This document shows positions 34,813 through 46,773 of a stretch of DNA of 64,000 nucleotides, piece after piece. Source of the DNA: Asterella californica. Taxonomy: Eukaryota > Streptophyta > Marchantiopsida > Marchantiales > Aytoniaceae. The stretch's first letter is position 1. Each line of letters starts with the position of its first letter. The notes under the pieces are model-generated. The model ran no database searches and was not told the origin of the DNA. It saw only the letters and a program-made list of their open reading frames with translations. The DNA lies in assembly GCA_036924285.1 (NCBI GenBank), contig JAYKYS010000005.1, forward strand, positions 24,898,001 through 24,962,000, written 5' to 3'. Made by a program: the position numbers and the translations under genes.

Positions 34813-37800
34813 GTGCATTTTCAGGAGGTTGATGACACAGAGTACCAGCAAGAAGCATTGGTTGCTGACACCAACACTGTTGAGTTCGATGATGACGAAG
34901 CTGACAACGAGAGTCCAGCTTCTGATAGTGACTTCAAGAAGAGACACTGGGCTCGTGTTACGACTGCTACACGAGTTCGCCTTCGGAGTTTAGAACCTGT
35001 TGCTGCTTTGGTTGATCACGGTTCTGAGATCAACATCATGTCACGAGAGGTGTACGAGGGGGGATAGTGGCCTATCGAATTGAACCATGGTTAGGTGCTA
35101 CGAGCTGCAAACAACCAGAAGGGTGAGTTATACAGCGCTTGTCCTAACGTGAGGGTGAAGCTAGGTGATGTGGAGATAGATCATCACTTCTTCGTGCAAT
35201 CTTCTGCTTCATATCCTGTGATTCTTGGTTAGCCTTATATCACTGCAGTTCGAATGGAGACCAAGGTGATGGATGATGGATTTGACTATGCTAGGATCCG
35301 TAGTCCAGATGATAGACGTTCTGTACAGTTTTTGACCGTTCGTATGAATCACGAACGAAACAGACAGACTTTGAGAGATTCTCCTATTTGTAGGAGTAAG
35401 GGTTTTCAGAAACCACTCTTGTACGACGGGATAACAAGAGTGATGGATCTGCTACTACTATGATCCCGCTTGAACAGCCTGTGGGATCACAAGAGGCTGA
35501 CGAAGAGGTTGCTCAAGATTCTAAGAATAGCTACACTGTACATAGTTGGAAATCTGGTTTGATGGCTTTCAGTTCTGATGGTTGGAGTGAGTTCACACGA
35601 GTAGATGGTCTGACTGAGAAGAGTAGAAAGCAGATGGAGATGTATGCAGCAAATCTACGCTATACAGGAGTTCTGGAAGAAGGTGAAATAATTTCTGGTG
35701 TTTACGAGGAGTTTGTAGGTGTACAGTCTTTTGTTCGTTGGCTGGACGATGTAGATAGATTGATGGAGTAGATGGGAGGAAGGGTGGTGATCCTCATCCA
35801 CTCTCGTAAAGTCTATGAGGAGGTTGTCTCGTGCTTACAATCTCGTCCTCATCCGAGACTGGAGAGTGGATGGAAGGATGTAGTCTGCTGGTGTGGCTCT
35901 CGTCAAGAAGCAGAGGTGCACACCAAATACAAAACTGTAGCGAAGAAGGTGAAATCAGTGACAACTCAGTTACCTGTTGACTCACAACAGCAGATGGAGT
36001 TAGCTGCCACTGAGCCTGTACTTAGAAATCCTACACAGGTAGGACACAAGTTTACTCAAGAGACACTCGAGCAGCTCCAGATAGGAGGGGGTGGCTTCTT
36101 GACTGAAAAGGAGAAACGAGCTTTTGAGCATATGATAGTTAGCCATGGTAAGGCATTTTCTTTCTCAACTGAGGAGATTGGTTGTGTGGATCCTAGTGTG
36201 ATAGCCCCGATGGTTATCTTCACTGTTCCTCACGTACCTTGGGACTTGAAGCCGATTCTAGTCTCTCGTGTCTTGCTATCGAAGGTGATTGAGTTACTGA
36301 AGGAGAGGATGCGGATGAGTATTCTTGCACCATCTATGGCTCCGTACTCTAGCCGATGGTTCACAGTATCTAAGAAGACGGGAGCTTTACGCTTCATCCA
36401 AGACTTGCAGTCTGCCAACAACATCATGATTCGAAACGTTGGAACAGGACCTGTGGCTGATGAAGTAGTTGAGGCATTTGCTGGGAGATCGATCTATTCT
36501 ATAGGAGATTTTTTTTCAGGTTACGATCAGTTTCAGCTTGCTTTGGAGAGTAGAGACTTGACTATCATGCGTACACCTTTGAGATTGATGCGGATGTGTA
36601 CTCTTCCTCAGGGCGCAAGAAACTCAATAGTCCATATGCAAAACACGATGCATAAGGTGTTACGAGAGTTTGTATCTGAGGTCACTATCTCATTTCTTGA
36701 TGATATGTCCATGAAAGGCTGTCCGGTGGAGGACAAGGACGAAGCTATGACTGCTGATGATTGCAGAAAGTTCGTTGCAGACCACATTCGAGATGAGGAA
36801 AAGATTCTGATGCGCTTGGAAAAGATACATCTCACTCTGTCATGTACCAAAACTCGTTTTGGAATGTCGAAGATTGTGGTGGTTGATCACTTATGCAGTA
36901 TTTTTGGAAGACGACCGAACCCAGAAAAGATAGATGTTATAGCAAGGATAGCGGACTGTACCAACATCACTGAGGTTCGACGATTCTTAGGAGCTTATGT
37001 GTTCCTTCGTGTTAGTATTTCTCATTATGCACATATTGCCGAGTCTCTGTATGCACTTCTGAGAAAAGGAAAGAGGTTTACTTGGCGGCAAGAACATCAC
37101 GAGACGATGGAGCAACAGAAGGAGATTCTGAAGTCTCCACCTATACTAAGGAAGCTTAGCTATGAGAGCAGGAGACCTGTGATACTGATTGTTGATACGA
37201 GTCTAAAGACGATTGGATGAGCAATCGGTCAAGAAGATGCAGATGGTGTGCGATTTGTTTCTAGGTTTGGAGCTCGAATCTTAAAGAATAGACAACGTAA
37301 CTATCCTCAAGTGAAGAGTGAGTTGTGAGGAGCTGTTACTGCTATGAAGGTAGATCGAGAGTTCTTGATAGGAGCTCGTGTGATACTAGGAAGAGACTGT
37401 TTGCCTTTGCTAGATATGATAGCAAACTGTGATACACCACACATAGCAATGCTACGATGGATTGCTTATATTTGGAGTCTGAACCTTGAGCTAAAACATA
37501 TAGCAGGGAAGGATAATCCTGTTGCAGATATGTTATCTAGGGCTTGTTATACAGATGAGGCTGAGATGATTACAGAAGTCAAAGATGAGGAGAAGAGAGA
37601 CGTTTGGTGCCAAGTTGGTCAGCGAACTTCAGACTTGGAACCATTGCCGTTCAGAGAAGAGTTCTACACGGAAAAGTTCTACGATATCGGATATTATCTG
37701 AGTTTATTATACAGACGGGAAGGTTGGAGTGATGCAGAATTCAAAGAGATCAGAAGGAAGGCATACGTTTACCTACTGCATGAAGGTTATCTATGGAAGT

Positions 37801-38950
37801 GTCCAAAGAGAAGAGATGGAATGCTTGCTAGGGTGGTGGATGATCAACCGACGAAGCTGAATCTGCTTAAGGAGTTTCATGACACCTTGTGGGCTAGACA
37901 CCGTGGAGTCTGGACTACATACACGAAGATGAAGGAGCGATACTGGTGGAAGGGTTTGTATCAAGACGTAGTGGATTTTGTTGGGTCGTGTCTGCACTGC
38001 CCGTTCTACTCCAAAGTCCGTTACAGAGATGGACTTGTACCTACCTATCCACCCAGTGTTCATTTTCAATGGGTCCTTGATCTTGTGATGATGTCGTCGA
38101 GACTATGGAGGATGCGCTACTTGATGTTGGCTCGAGAAGATCTCTCCAACTACGTGGAAGGACGAGCACTACGGACGAAGACTACAGAGAACATATGTAG
38201 ATTCGTGCTTGAAGTTATCATCTGTCGTTATGGATCTGTTGGAAGACTACGAGCAGATAGGGACGAGTTGAGAGATGCAGAAGCGAAGGAGTTCTTTGCT
38301 CGTTATGGAGTAAAGCTTCGGCTTACTACTGCCATGAACCCAGAGGAGATTGGTAAGAGTGAACGAGGACACCCTTCTATTGTTCACGCTTTAGTGAAAG
38401 CATGTGATGGTAGGCCTAGAGAATGATCGAGACTACTTCTATTTGCTTTATGGCTGATAGAACTACACATTGTACCACGATTGGTTATATGCCATTTGAG
38501 CTGATGTTGGGACAGAAACCGGTTATGCATGCTGAGGAGGACTTTCCTACGTGGGCTACTCTACCGTGGGAAGATGATATAGATCGTACTTCACTCCTTG
38601 CTTTACGAACTAGGCAGATGGAGCGAAGGGAGGAGGATCTTGCTGAAGCGCAAGAGAAGCTGAAGGTGGCTCGAGTCAGAAACAAAGAGCGTTTTGACAA
38701 GATTCACATACTACGACCGAAGTCAATACGTGTTGGTGATTGGGTTCTGGTGTATGATAGCACGCTGGAGAACCAGCATTGTACACTACGTAAGTTCTTG
38801 CGAAGATGGTTCGGACCTTATGTTATGTTAGAGGTTTATGAGAATGCCACTTATAGTTTACGTGAGCTGGATGGTATCCTCTAAAACTATCTGTGGTTGG
38901 CAAGCGAGTGAAGGATCAGTAGATTTGTTCAATTTTTTCTGGAGTCTGAG
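34813..38950 (+). pseudogene. Element A pol: protease, RT, RNase H, integrase (broken)
   Basis: Protease segment 34813-35067 with ALVDHGSEINIMS, in which DHGS stands where DTGA/DSGA is usual. The RT to RNase H segment 35772-37220 has SSRWFTVSKKTGALRFIQDL, GDFFSGYDQFQLA, catalytic FLDD, and EVRRFLGAYVF. RNase H continues after stops at 37218 and about 37327 to GKDNPVADMLSRA. The integrase segment 37344-38426 has the HHCC zinc finger (EFHDTLWARH...CLHC) and catalytic D, D, E (DLVMM, RADRD, GKSERGH). Segment 38423-38884 gives the integrase C-terminus with FGPY. No chromodomain follows. Several lesions are Trp codons turned into TGA. Confidence 0.8.
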
Positions 38951-39086
38951 TAGAGGATGCCAAGGGACGAAGACGACTCTGCTACTGAAGAGGCTGAGGC
39001 GGAGAAGAGTGACGATGATGAAGAACAAACAGAAGACTGAAGAAGTTGGCACATGCCGGAGGATGTGTAGGTTTGAAGGAGGTGGA

Positions 39087-39912
39087 TGTCGTGATGTGAA
39101 TCATTTCACATAGTAAATGATTCACTTCTCGGTCAAGAGTTAGCCTTTCTGAGTGAAGTTAGGACCTCAGAGAAGTTGATTCTCGATGGTGTTATATATT
39201 CTGAGTCCTAGTAGATTTATTTTCTATGTTCATAGATTTTTAAACTAATGGATTATACTTACATGTCGCCCATGCATGCTTCCTAGCGAGCTTAGGTTAT
39301 CTTTCGGGATTATGTGTCATTTTACATATCTTCGCATGTAGTTTAGGATTTACGTTGGCACTTTAGGGACTTGACATGGTAGCCTATGTGCAAAATTAAG
39401 TCACCACGTGGTTTGGTACACAAAAGGACAGAGGAGTGAAGCTATGAACTCCCATTGGTCCAATTTTATCTTTGTGTACTACTAAACTTAGTAGTAGAGG
39501 TCTTAAGAGGAGTTCGAGCATTTGGAGAGGACATTGTGAAATCTGACAACCCAAGAGGAGAGGGCTCGTCGTACCATTCATTCGTATGTGTGGTCAGTAG
39601 GGCATCGTTTACATATAGGAGAAGTTCTGAAGTCTAAACGATCGTATGTTTCTGATTCTGGACTATTAAAGTTCACTGTCTGATCTTATTACCGCTAGTC
39701 TGACCTGATTTTTGCATCCTGAACATACTAGAGGGTCCATTCCACTTGAGTGAGTGTTTATAGTGTCTCCTTATGATCTGAAGCCTACCTCTATATAATA
39801 AGCAACCACAACCTGAAAACCCAGCACTTCCTCGAGTAGTCGCATCACAGCCTTCACGATCATATCACAGCCAGAAGGTTCCGCCTTTCCCAAGAAAACT
39901 CTCAACTCGACA
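39087..39912 (+). repeat. Element A 3' LTR (internally deleted)
   Basis: 826 bp; same ends as the 5' LTR. It joins CCATTC directly to ATTCGTATGTG, lacking the roughly 498 bp present in the 5' copy. TATATAATA at 39792 is a likely TATA box. Confidence 0.85.
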
Positions 39913-40715
39913 GCGTAGATCTCATCGTGCTGATCACCATGGTATGTTCAAAAGTTACAAACGGAGTTGCAGGCGAAAAGTTACTTGGAGTTCTTTCACA
40001 AGATTTCTGATATCGAGAAATTTATCATAAATCAGAGTAAGTTCAAAAAATATATTTTAGATTTTTCTCATGTAGATTGTAGTATGTAGTATTTGTTTAC
40101 AAATAGATAGTGTATTTAGTGCGTTTGTGCTTTCTATTCTTGACTCAAGTCTCTAACCTAGCATCAGAATCTAGTCATAAGACAAGAACTGTCGATGCCT
40201 AACTCGAAGCAAGAGAAACACCCCTTTGTTAATAGTTAGCTTCACAATAGTCTTGCTACCCTAACTCGTTACGTACTACATCGATCACGTCTGTAACAAC
40301 GTCACTACGTCGCTATCGCTCAATATATCACTAGCACAAATGGTCAGATCCTTCTAACCCAAACAAGGGTGGAGAGTGCATCCACGTTGTCGTGATGTGA
40401 ATTATTTCACATAGTGAGTAATTCATCTCTCAGTTATAAGTTAGTCTCTATGAGTGAAGTTAAGATCTTAGAGAAGTCGATTCTGGAAGAAGTGAGCATT
40501 CGAAAATCTGAAAAAAATCACAGCGTAGATCTCGTCGTGCTGATCACCGTGGTATGTTTAAAAGTTACAAATGATGTTGCAGGCAAAAAGTTACTTGGAG
40601 TTCTTCCACAAGATTTCGGATACCGGGAGAAATTTACCATAAATTTGAGTGAGTTCGGAAAATATGTTTGAGATTTTTCTCATGTAGATTGTAGTATGCA
40701 GTATTTGTTTGCATT
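39913..40715 (+). repeat. Direct repeat: unit 1 right part and unit 2
   Basis: 39913-40110 continues unit 1 after element A (GCGTAGATCTCATCGTGCTG). From about 40111 to 40715 an uninterrupted second unit follows, from the TTGACTCAAG block to GTATTTGTTTGC. The unit length is about 600 bp. No coding function was recognised. Confidence 0.75.
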
Positions 40716-41109
40716 TCGAAATGCACAAGACTACCATGTTTAGAGAAAGTTATGGCACTTCGTGTTAGTGAAAGAAAGATGAAATATCACGCTTTGTTAG
40801 CATATCATCTTTGAAACTGGTCTTTAGAACCAGTTGTGAGATCAGTTTTTGTGGTGTAGCTGAGCACATCTGTAGGGAAGAAGTCTCTGGATGAAATCCC
40901 CTCAAACTCACAACCGGCTTAGAGTAGACTGGCCCCTTCGAAGAAATATGAGGCGCACCAACTTGCATAAGGACGGGACACTAGATGTCCGTTAAACATA
41001 CCGTGACTACGGGAAGCCTCCGTCTACCCCTGCTCTAGTGCAATCACCTGGTGTGGATGCTAGAGGGAGATTACCACCTGATTTTGAAATGGACCTCTCG
41101 TCTTCGGGT
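40716..41109. other. Unassigned stretch between repeat unit 2 and element B
   Basis: About 390 bp with no gene, no obvious repeat and no convincing open frame. Confidence 0.4.
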
Positions 41110-41253
41110 TGTCGGGGTCACTAGTACGAATTCGGTTGCGGTCCTCTAAGTTTTGGGGTAGCGAGATGGCATCAAAGATACTCCAAGTTGGTATCAAATC
41201 TTTGGTCAAAAATTGTAGAGCTCGTCATATTATATTATTGGGTCGAAAAAATC

Positions 41254-41648
41254 AAGTGAAACTGATACTTGAGGTGATACTTAAGACATTTTGAAGTTTA
41301 AAGGGGCCGGAGAACGACAACAGTTGTAACTCGAGTTCCACGTGTCAAAACGAGGTGATTCCGGTGGCCAAAGGTAGCCATGGTGGAGTTACTTCGGGTG
41401 GATGTGTCAAATGCTGACTGTACAGCTGAATCTATAACCGTCCGTACATAAATTAAGTGAAACTGATACTTGAGATGATACTTAAGACATTTCGAAGTTT
41501 AAGGAGGCCGAGAACGACAACAGTTGTAACTTGGGCTCCACGTGTCAGAACGAGATGATTCTAGTGGTCAGAGGTAGCCGTGGTGGAGTCACTTCAGGTG
41601 GATGTGTTAGATGTTGACTGTACGGTCGACTCGATGACCATCCGTACA
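41254..41648. repeat. Tandem duplication, period 201 bp
   Basis: Units 41254-41454 and 41455-41648 both run from AAGTGAAACTGATACTTGAG to CCGTACA and differ by scattered substitutions. It probably lies within the 5' LTR of element B. Confidence 0.8.
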
Positions 41649-42375
41649 GATCAACTTGCGGAGGCTTGTGAACTATTCTTCTTACATGTAGATTTATTAT
41701 CAGTGATTTATTTTTCTGCTGCCATCTGTTTAAGGCATCTTTTATTCCAACCAGATGACACTAAAGGTTACATAGGGTGGAGGAGAACCCAGAGGGGTGT
41801 ACTCCATAGAGAGAGAGAATTCTAAGACAATTGTCGATCATTGTGCAGCGTAAAGTTTACCGTGCAGAGACTATCGAGTAGAGGGAATCGAAGAGCTAGG
41901 AGAAGATTTTATAGAGGTTATGTCTAAAGAGATTTTCTGACTGGTGAAATTTTTGACATCGTGGGATTGAGATTAGTAGACAGAATCGAGTAGACAAGAG
42001 ATCGGCAACTTGTACGCACATTTTTCTAGAAAGAAAATGGGAAGCTTCTAGGTGAACGCGCTTGTGCTTCACATGAGCAATTTTCTGATATTCTGAGTCC
42101 TTGAGCGTGAGCTTTTCAATCTACATGATCTGAAGTTGAAGATTTACTTGCATGTCTTGTGTTTTATCTTGGCTGGATCGAAATCGTGGTGGTGTATTTT
42201 TTTGCAGTCCGAATTCCTTGTGTGGTTTTCGCCCTCCTCTTCACATCGTATCCCAGCTAGAAGGTTTCGTCCTTCTCAGGAAACTCTCGCCTCGACATAC
42301 AATCTGAAGGTGCTTCCACTGAGAGGTTTCTTGGGGTGATTGATTGTGAAGTTGAGTTCCAAGACGAAGAAGACG

Positions 42376-44081
42376 ATGGATCGGAGGAGCGAAAGCGCTG
42401 CTGCTACTATCTCTACGGTTGTTGCATCTACATCTACTGCAGCACCTTCTGTAGTATCTACAACTGCAGTGATGGCTTCATCTGGTCTAGATAGGACTGA
42501 GATTCTAAAGACGTTTGCAACCTTGGTCCAACAACATCCGATCATTGGAGGGGGTGAGTTAAAATCCACAAAGGCTTTGCAAGTGATTGTGAATAGATGT
42601 GGCAGATTTGAAGGTAGAGATATTTCTAGATATCTACGTGAGTATAGAGGAGAGATGGAGCTAGTTCGAGTCACTATTATAGAGATGATAACCAGTTTTG
42701 AGCTAGCTGTAATTCTTGAGTTGCGGGACCAAGTTAAGGATGTACAAAGAAGAAATCTAGGTGTCTGGATGAGTTTCGAGCGATCCCTTCGGGAAGAGTT
42801 TCTTGAAGAGGATTCATAGAGAGTTACTAGGAGAACGTTTTTGGACAGGGTTGCAGCAACCTGATCGTATGATGGGTCTAAATGAGATGCTGAGAGAGTT
42901 CGATCGGAGATACCGACAACTTTCAACTCTAGAGCGAATAACTTTAGATGCTAGGAGAATAGAACTTTTCTTGCAAGCTACCGATGATGTTAAGATAGAT
43001 CCTTTATGCTTCATGTTGGTTGATCGATCTGCTGAAGGAGGAGTTACTGACTGGAAGAGAGTCGAGGATGATGTTGATGTACTAACGAGACAGAGGCGTG
43101 GAAGAGTGGTCGTGGGAGCGAGTCCGCTTGCAGAAGTGATCTCTCAACCTCACACTGCTCCTCAAGTCCAACAAAACCTCTAGCTCTCGCTCCCAAACCT
43201 GTTGTCCCGGCTGCAGTACCTTTAATGTCAGTTGTGTTGGTTCCTGCACAAAGGGCACCGGTTCAGAGACCTGCGGAGAACCATGATCAACAGAACCAGA
43301 TTGAAGACTTGATTTGGCAGATGCGAGAACTAAAGATGGAACTAGCTCGATTGCAGAGAGAGCAACCATCGACGGCTGCTGCTGCATGTCCAGGAGGTGT
43401 TCCTGTTCGTAGATGTATATGGTGTGACAGTCTTGATCATTTTCGAGGAGACTGTCAAGAGCTTATGGCTACTTTGCGAGATGGTGTGATTCGTTATCAG
43501 AACAATAGGCTCTCTTGGACAAGAGAGCTGTTGAACACGTAATTTGGACGAGCAGCATGAGAAGTCTGCCTCAGATTGCTGCGGCTGCAACTATAAATGC
43601 GTTGATGACACCATTGGTAAATTCTGATGTATATGTTGGACATATTGAGGTTTCTTCTGATCCTACGCTGCTAGATAGGACTACTGAGAAAAAAATGCTC
43701 AAGTTCTTTCTGAAATACAGAAGAGAGGAGCAGAGACTATCCGTAGGATCACATGGTGAGGAGATCCTATTGATGCTGCGTCTATCAAAGCATTCTTGGA
43801 CGTGGATATGCACGTTCACTGACAGGATGTTTCTGTGGAGGAGAAGAGACGACGAGAGACCTCTAAACTTGATACTGAAGTTCTAGAGGAGACTGGAGAT
43901 AGACAAACAGTCATTTGGAGACGAGCAGCTCCTCTAGATGACGTTCCGTCTATGTCTGCAGCTTTTCCACCTACACCATGTCCGATGGAAGACGTGTAGA
44001 GATCTCATCAAGAGCCAACGACTGCTGGTAGACGGTTTATTGCCCAAGAGAAAGAGAAAGGACCGGCTTACAAGTTGACAG
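42376..44081 (+). pseudogene. Element B gag and start of pol (broken)
   Basis: Starts MDRRSESAAATIS and keeps the frame through GGGELKSTKALQ, where A has lost a base. A TAG follows EEFLEEDS, and the frame shifts into 42803-43183 (LNEMLREFDRRYRQLSTLER). The zinc knuckle CIWCDSLDHFRGDC is intact near 43410-43455 in the 43225-43542 frame. More frame changes follow before element D interrupts at 44087. Confidence 0.7.
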
Positions 44082-44086
44082 CAAAC

Positions 44087-44463
44087 TGTAACCATGCATA
44101 GTTAACTATACTCATAGTTAGAACTATGTGTAGAGTTGACTATAGCGGGACCATGGTATGTGGGACCGGATAAGATAGGTGTAGAGTTGACTATAGTGGG
44201 ACCATGGTATGTGGGACCGGATAAGAATGTGGTGGTGTTGATATTTGATTGGTAGTTGATTGTGTGGGTTGCATGGAAGCCATGTCATCAATCCGTGTGA
44301 GGATTGATGAGTGGTTAGTATGGATTGGGGTGTGCACTTATCTAACTATATAAAGAAGGAGAATGGTCCTTGAAAGACATTCCACCTTGAGTTGAGTTGA
44401 GAGTTCTTCCGTTTGTTCATGAGTGTTCTTGAGGATCGCGATTAGAGTTTCTGTAGTGTTACA
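44087..44463 (+). repeat. Element D 5' LTR
   Basis: 377 bp, TGTAACCATGCA...GTAGTGTTACA, identical by eye to the 3' LTR. It contains a 48-bp tandem pair (44128-44175, 44179-44226; one mismatch) and the TATA box TATATAAA at 44347-44354. Confidence 0.95.
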
Positions 44464-44464
44464 A

Positions 44465-44476
44465 TGGTATCAGAGC
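44465..44476 (+). promoter_or_regulatory. Element D primer-binding site
   Basis: TGGTATCAGAGC begins one base after the 5' LTR. It complements the 3' end of initiator tRNA-Met, the usual primer of plant LTR elements. Confidence 0.9.
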
Positions 44477-45472
44477 AAGGCTTTTCTTCTGAGAGAGTGG
44501 ATTACCCCTCTTAGGAGAAAGAATTGCAAAGAAACCTTGTGATTAGATGCACATGAGTGGAGAGAAATTTCGAATTTTCAATAGTAGTGAGAGAAAGTGA
44601 TAGAAATAGTGAAAACTCGAGCTGCTTACAGTCCTTGTGAAACTTCGAGAGAAAGTTGAAATCATTTCAACTTTTAGTATGTTATAGAGGGAGGACTAAG
44701 CTACATATGACACTTGAAATCTCATGGAGATCACTTATAGTTTGAAAGATATGACATTCGAAATGTGAGGGGGTTTTTCAGATTTTTTCGGTTTTTTCAC
44801 ATTTCGCTCTCGGGAAGGATTTTACAGTCACTGCCATGTTTTGAGGTTGTCAAATCTCAAGTAGAATCTTTGCAAATCTCTAATTGGCAAGATAAGCTAT
44901 CCAAGGGTTCAACAAATGCGAGATTTGACCCAAGGAAATTTTGTTATAGTCTTCGGAAGATAGGGGGTCAAACTGCCAAAATTGCAAAATTTGGTACACA
45001 TGGAAGGAGGGATTCATAGAGTTCCAGATTTTCCGTTTTTGAATCCTTTCCATATCAAACTCCTCTACATTGCACGTCATCATTTTCAGGTTTATTTGGT
45101 GGCGCACTTCGGAGATGCTTTCATGACGCAAGTGATGAACTCACCTGTCCTTGTGATTCTTCCGATCGTAACGTATGCTGCTACGTGGGACCTCACGCTC
45201 TATATCTTGCTTTAGGAGGATATGGATCTGAATCGACCACCAACCACCTTCAACACTTGGTGCGCAGTTCATTATACATGTCGTCCCAAGGTGACATACC
45301 GTGAGGAAATAGTGAGAGAATTTGGAGAGACATTCTATCAAGAAGTTATCTCGTCGCCTCAACCTTTTGTGATACCTTTGTTCGTGAGGCGTTTTCGTGT
45401 AGTGATACTGACATTGTATTGAAGGTAGTAGAAAGAGTGGTGTAAGGACTGAGAGTGTTGAGAGACGTTAGA

Positions 45473-46696
45473 ATGAGTGGAAATAACATGGAGCAACAAG
45501 GCACGGAGATGCGTGAGATCATGCAGAACATGCTCAATGAGTTTCGAGAGATGACGACAGTGGTGAGGACACTAGAGAGCAAGATAGCAACTCTAGAAGG
45601 AGAGAATGTGAGAGCAATGGAGATGGGTGGTCCACCACAAGTTCCAACGCAAGCAGCGGAGACATTACATAGAGAAGAGGTTGTTTTAGGGGTCCAAAGG
45701 GCAGTGGAGGGGGAAGATGCTCTATTGCTTCGCATGAAGAAGACGTGTAACGTGGAACCTTATCGAGGTAATCGAGCGATGGGTATTCTAGAGAATTGGA
45801 TTTCTCGTATGAATCGCTACATGAGACTTTTTCAAGCACAAGTCAATGATTACTCTGCGAGAGTATTTGCAAGTGGTTACTTGATGGATAAAGCGCTTAC
45901 ATGGTACGATACATGGGAGCGTTCGATGATTGCTGGAGGAAGTCAAGTAACATGGAGCAACATGCAAGAAGGTTTGCTGCAGAATTTCCAATCAGTCGAT
46001 TCAGTGCAGATGGCTCGAATGAAGCTCTGGGATCTCAAGCAACGAGGAAGTCTCCAAGAATACGTAGAGGAATTTCAAGATCTACAAGTAGCTATCTCTG
46101 ATATGAGCCAGGCAGAAGCTTTAGACGTGTTCAAACGCGGATTGAAGGAGAGAATTCGCCAAGAAGTCATGGTGAATAATCCACGTACCGTGTTCGAAGC
46201 AATCGGTTATGCCCAAAGAATTGCTGGTGCATTAGGTATCGCTAGAGGGGGGGAACCACCAATCGTACCGCGAGTTCAATATGGAGGTCCAATGCCCATG
46301 GAATTGGGTAATCTTCGGCAACGGGACGGTTATGCACGACAATTCTATGGAGAGGATCGGAGAGATCGTGCTAGAGAGCAACCAAGACGAGAAGTGATAC
46401 CACGAGGTGGCGGTGTCGGAGGTGGAGTTCGTAACTATGTACCTCGAGGACTTCCGAGGGATGGTGATATTGGTGAAGACATTCGAAATCAAGAGCTTCA
46501 AGGAGAGACACGGCGTTGTTATAACTGTGGGAGAATTGGGCACATAGCTGCTCATTGTCGCACCCGATTCCCTCGAGGAAATCGAGCTACTTATCGAAGA
46601 CCTCTGAATCATCTGAATGATAGAGCAGAGGAAGGTGGAGAGGAAGGAGAGATGCAGTACAACAATCCAGTTTTGGAAAACGAAGAGCACCAGTAG
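45473..46696 (+). CDS. gag: Element D gag
   Basis: Structural polyprotein of the particle, about 407 residues from the ATG at 45473 (an upstream in-frame GTG is at 45455). An N-terminal coiled coil ([20 protein letters not shown]) is followed by the capsid-like retrotransposon gag domain ([46 protein letters not shown]) and a basic Arg/Gly-rich part. Near the C-terminus lies one zinc knuckle, [15 protein letters not shown] leader of about 1 kb precedes it. It ends TAG inside the start of the pol frame. Confidence 0.9.
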   Translation: MSGNNMEQQGTEMREIMQNMLNEFREMTTVVRTLESKIATLEGENVRAMEMGGPPQVPTQAAETLHREEVVLGVQRAVEGEDALLLRMKKTCNVEPYRGNRAMGILENWISRMNRYMRLFQAQVNDYSARVFASGYLMDKALTWYDTWERSMIAGGSQVTWSNMQEGLLQNFQSVDSVQMARMKLWDLKQRGSLQEYVEEFQDLQVAISDMSQAEALDVFKRGLKERIRQEVMVNNPRTVFEAIGYAQRIAGALGIARGGEPPIVPRVQYGGPMPMELGNLRQRDGYARQFYGEDRRDRAREQPRREVIPRGGGVGGGVRNYVPRGLPRDGDIGEDIRNQELQGETRRCYNCGRIGHIAAHCRTRFPRGNRATYRRPLNHLNDRAEEGGEEGEMQYNNPVLENEEHQ

Positions 46697-46773
46697 ATTT
46701 ACCTCGTCGTCGTACTGGTTCAACAAAGAGAAGAAAAGACGAGAATGGAGGACAAAAGAAGGAGTTAAATGGA

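Larger units (their letters stand above)
31500..39912 (+). mobile_element. Element A: decayed Ty3/gypsy LTR retrotransposon without chromodomain
   Basis: Order LTR, gag, protease, RT, RNase H, integrase, LTR, so Ty3/gypsy (Metaviridae) type. The flanks share GCGT (31496-31499 and 39913-39916), consistent with a 4-5 bp target duplication; the uninterrupted sister repeat reads CACAGCGTAGATC across the site. Internal frames carry many stops and frameshifts. The polymerase motifs are unusual (FLDD, DHGS protease, MLSRA at the RNase H end). From memory, similar RTs occur in plant and fungal genomes; a tree would be needed to place it. Confidence 0.85.

Noticed and set aside
44465..44476. tRNA-like TGGTATCAGAGC as part of a tRNA gene
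   Set aside because: It is the short primer-binding site beside an LTR; no cloverleaf surrounds it here, at 52868 or at 51763.
45222..45422. Extra gene in the element D leader
   Set aside because: Short, no domain, and the leader holds other overlapping frames; no support.
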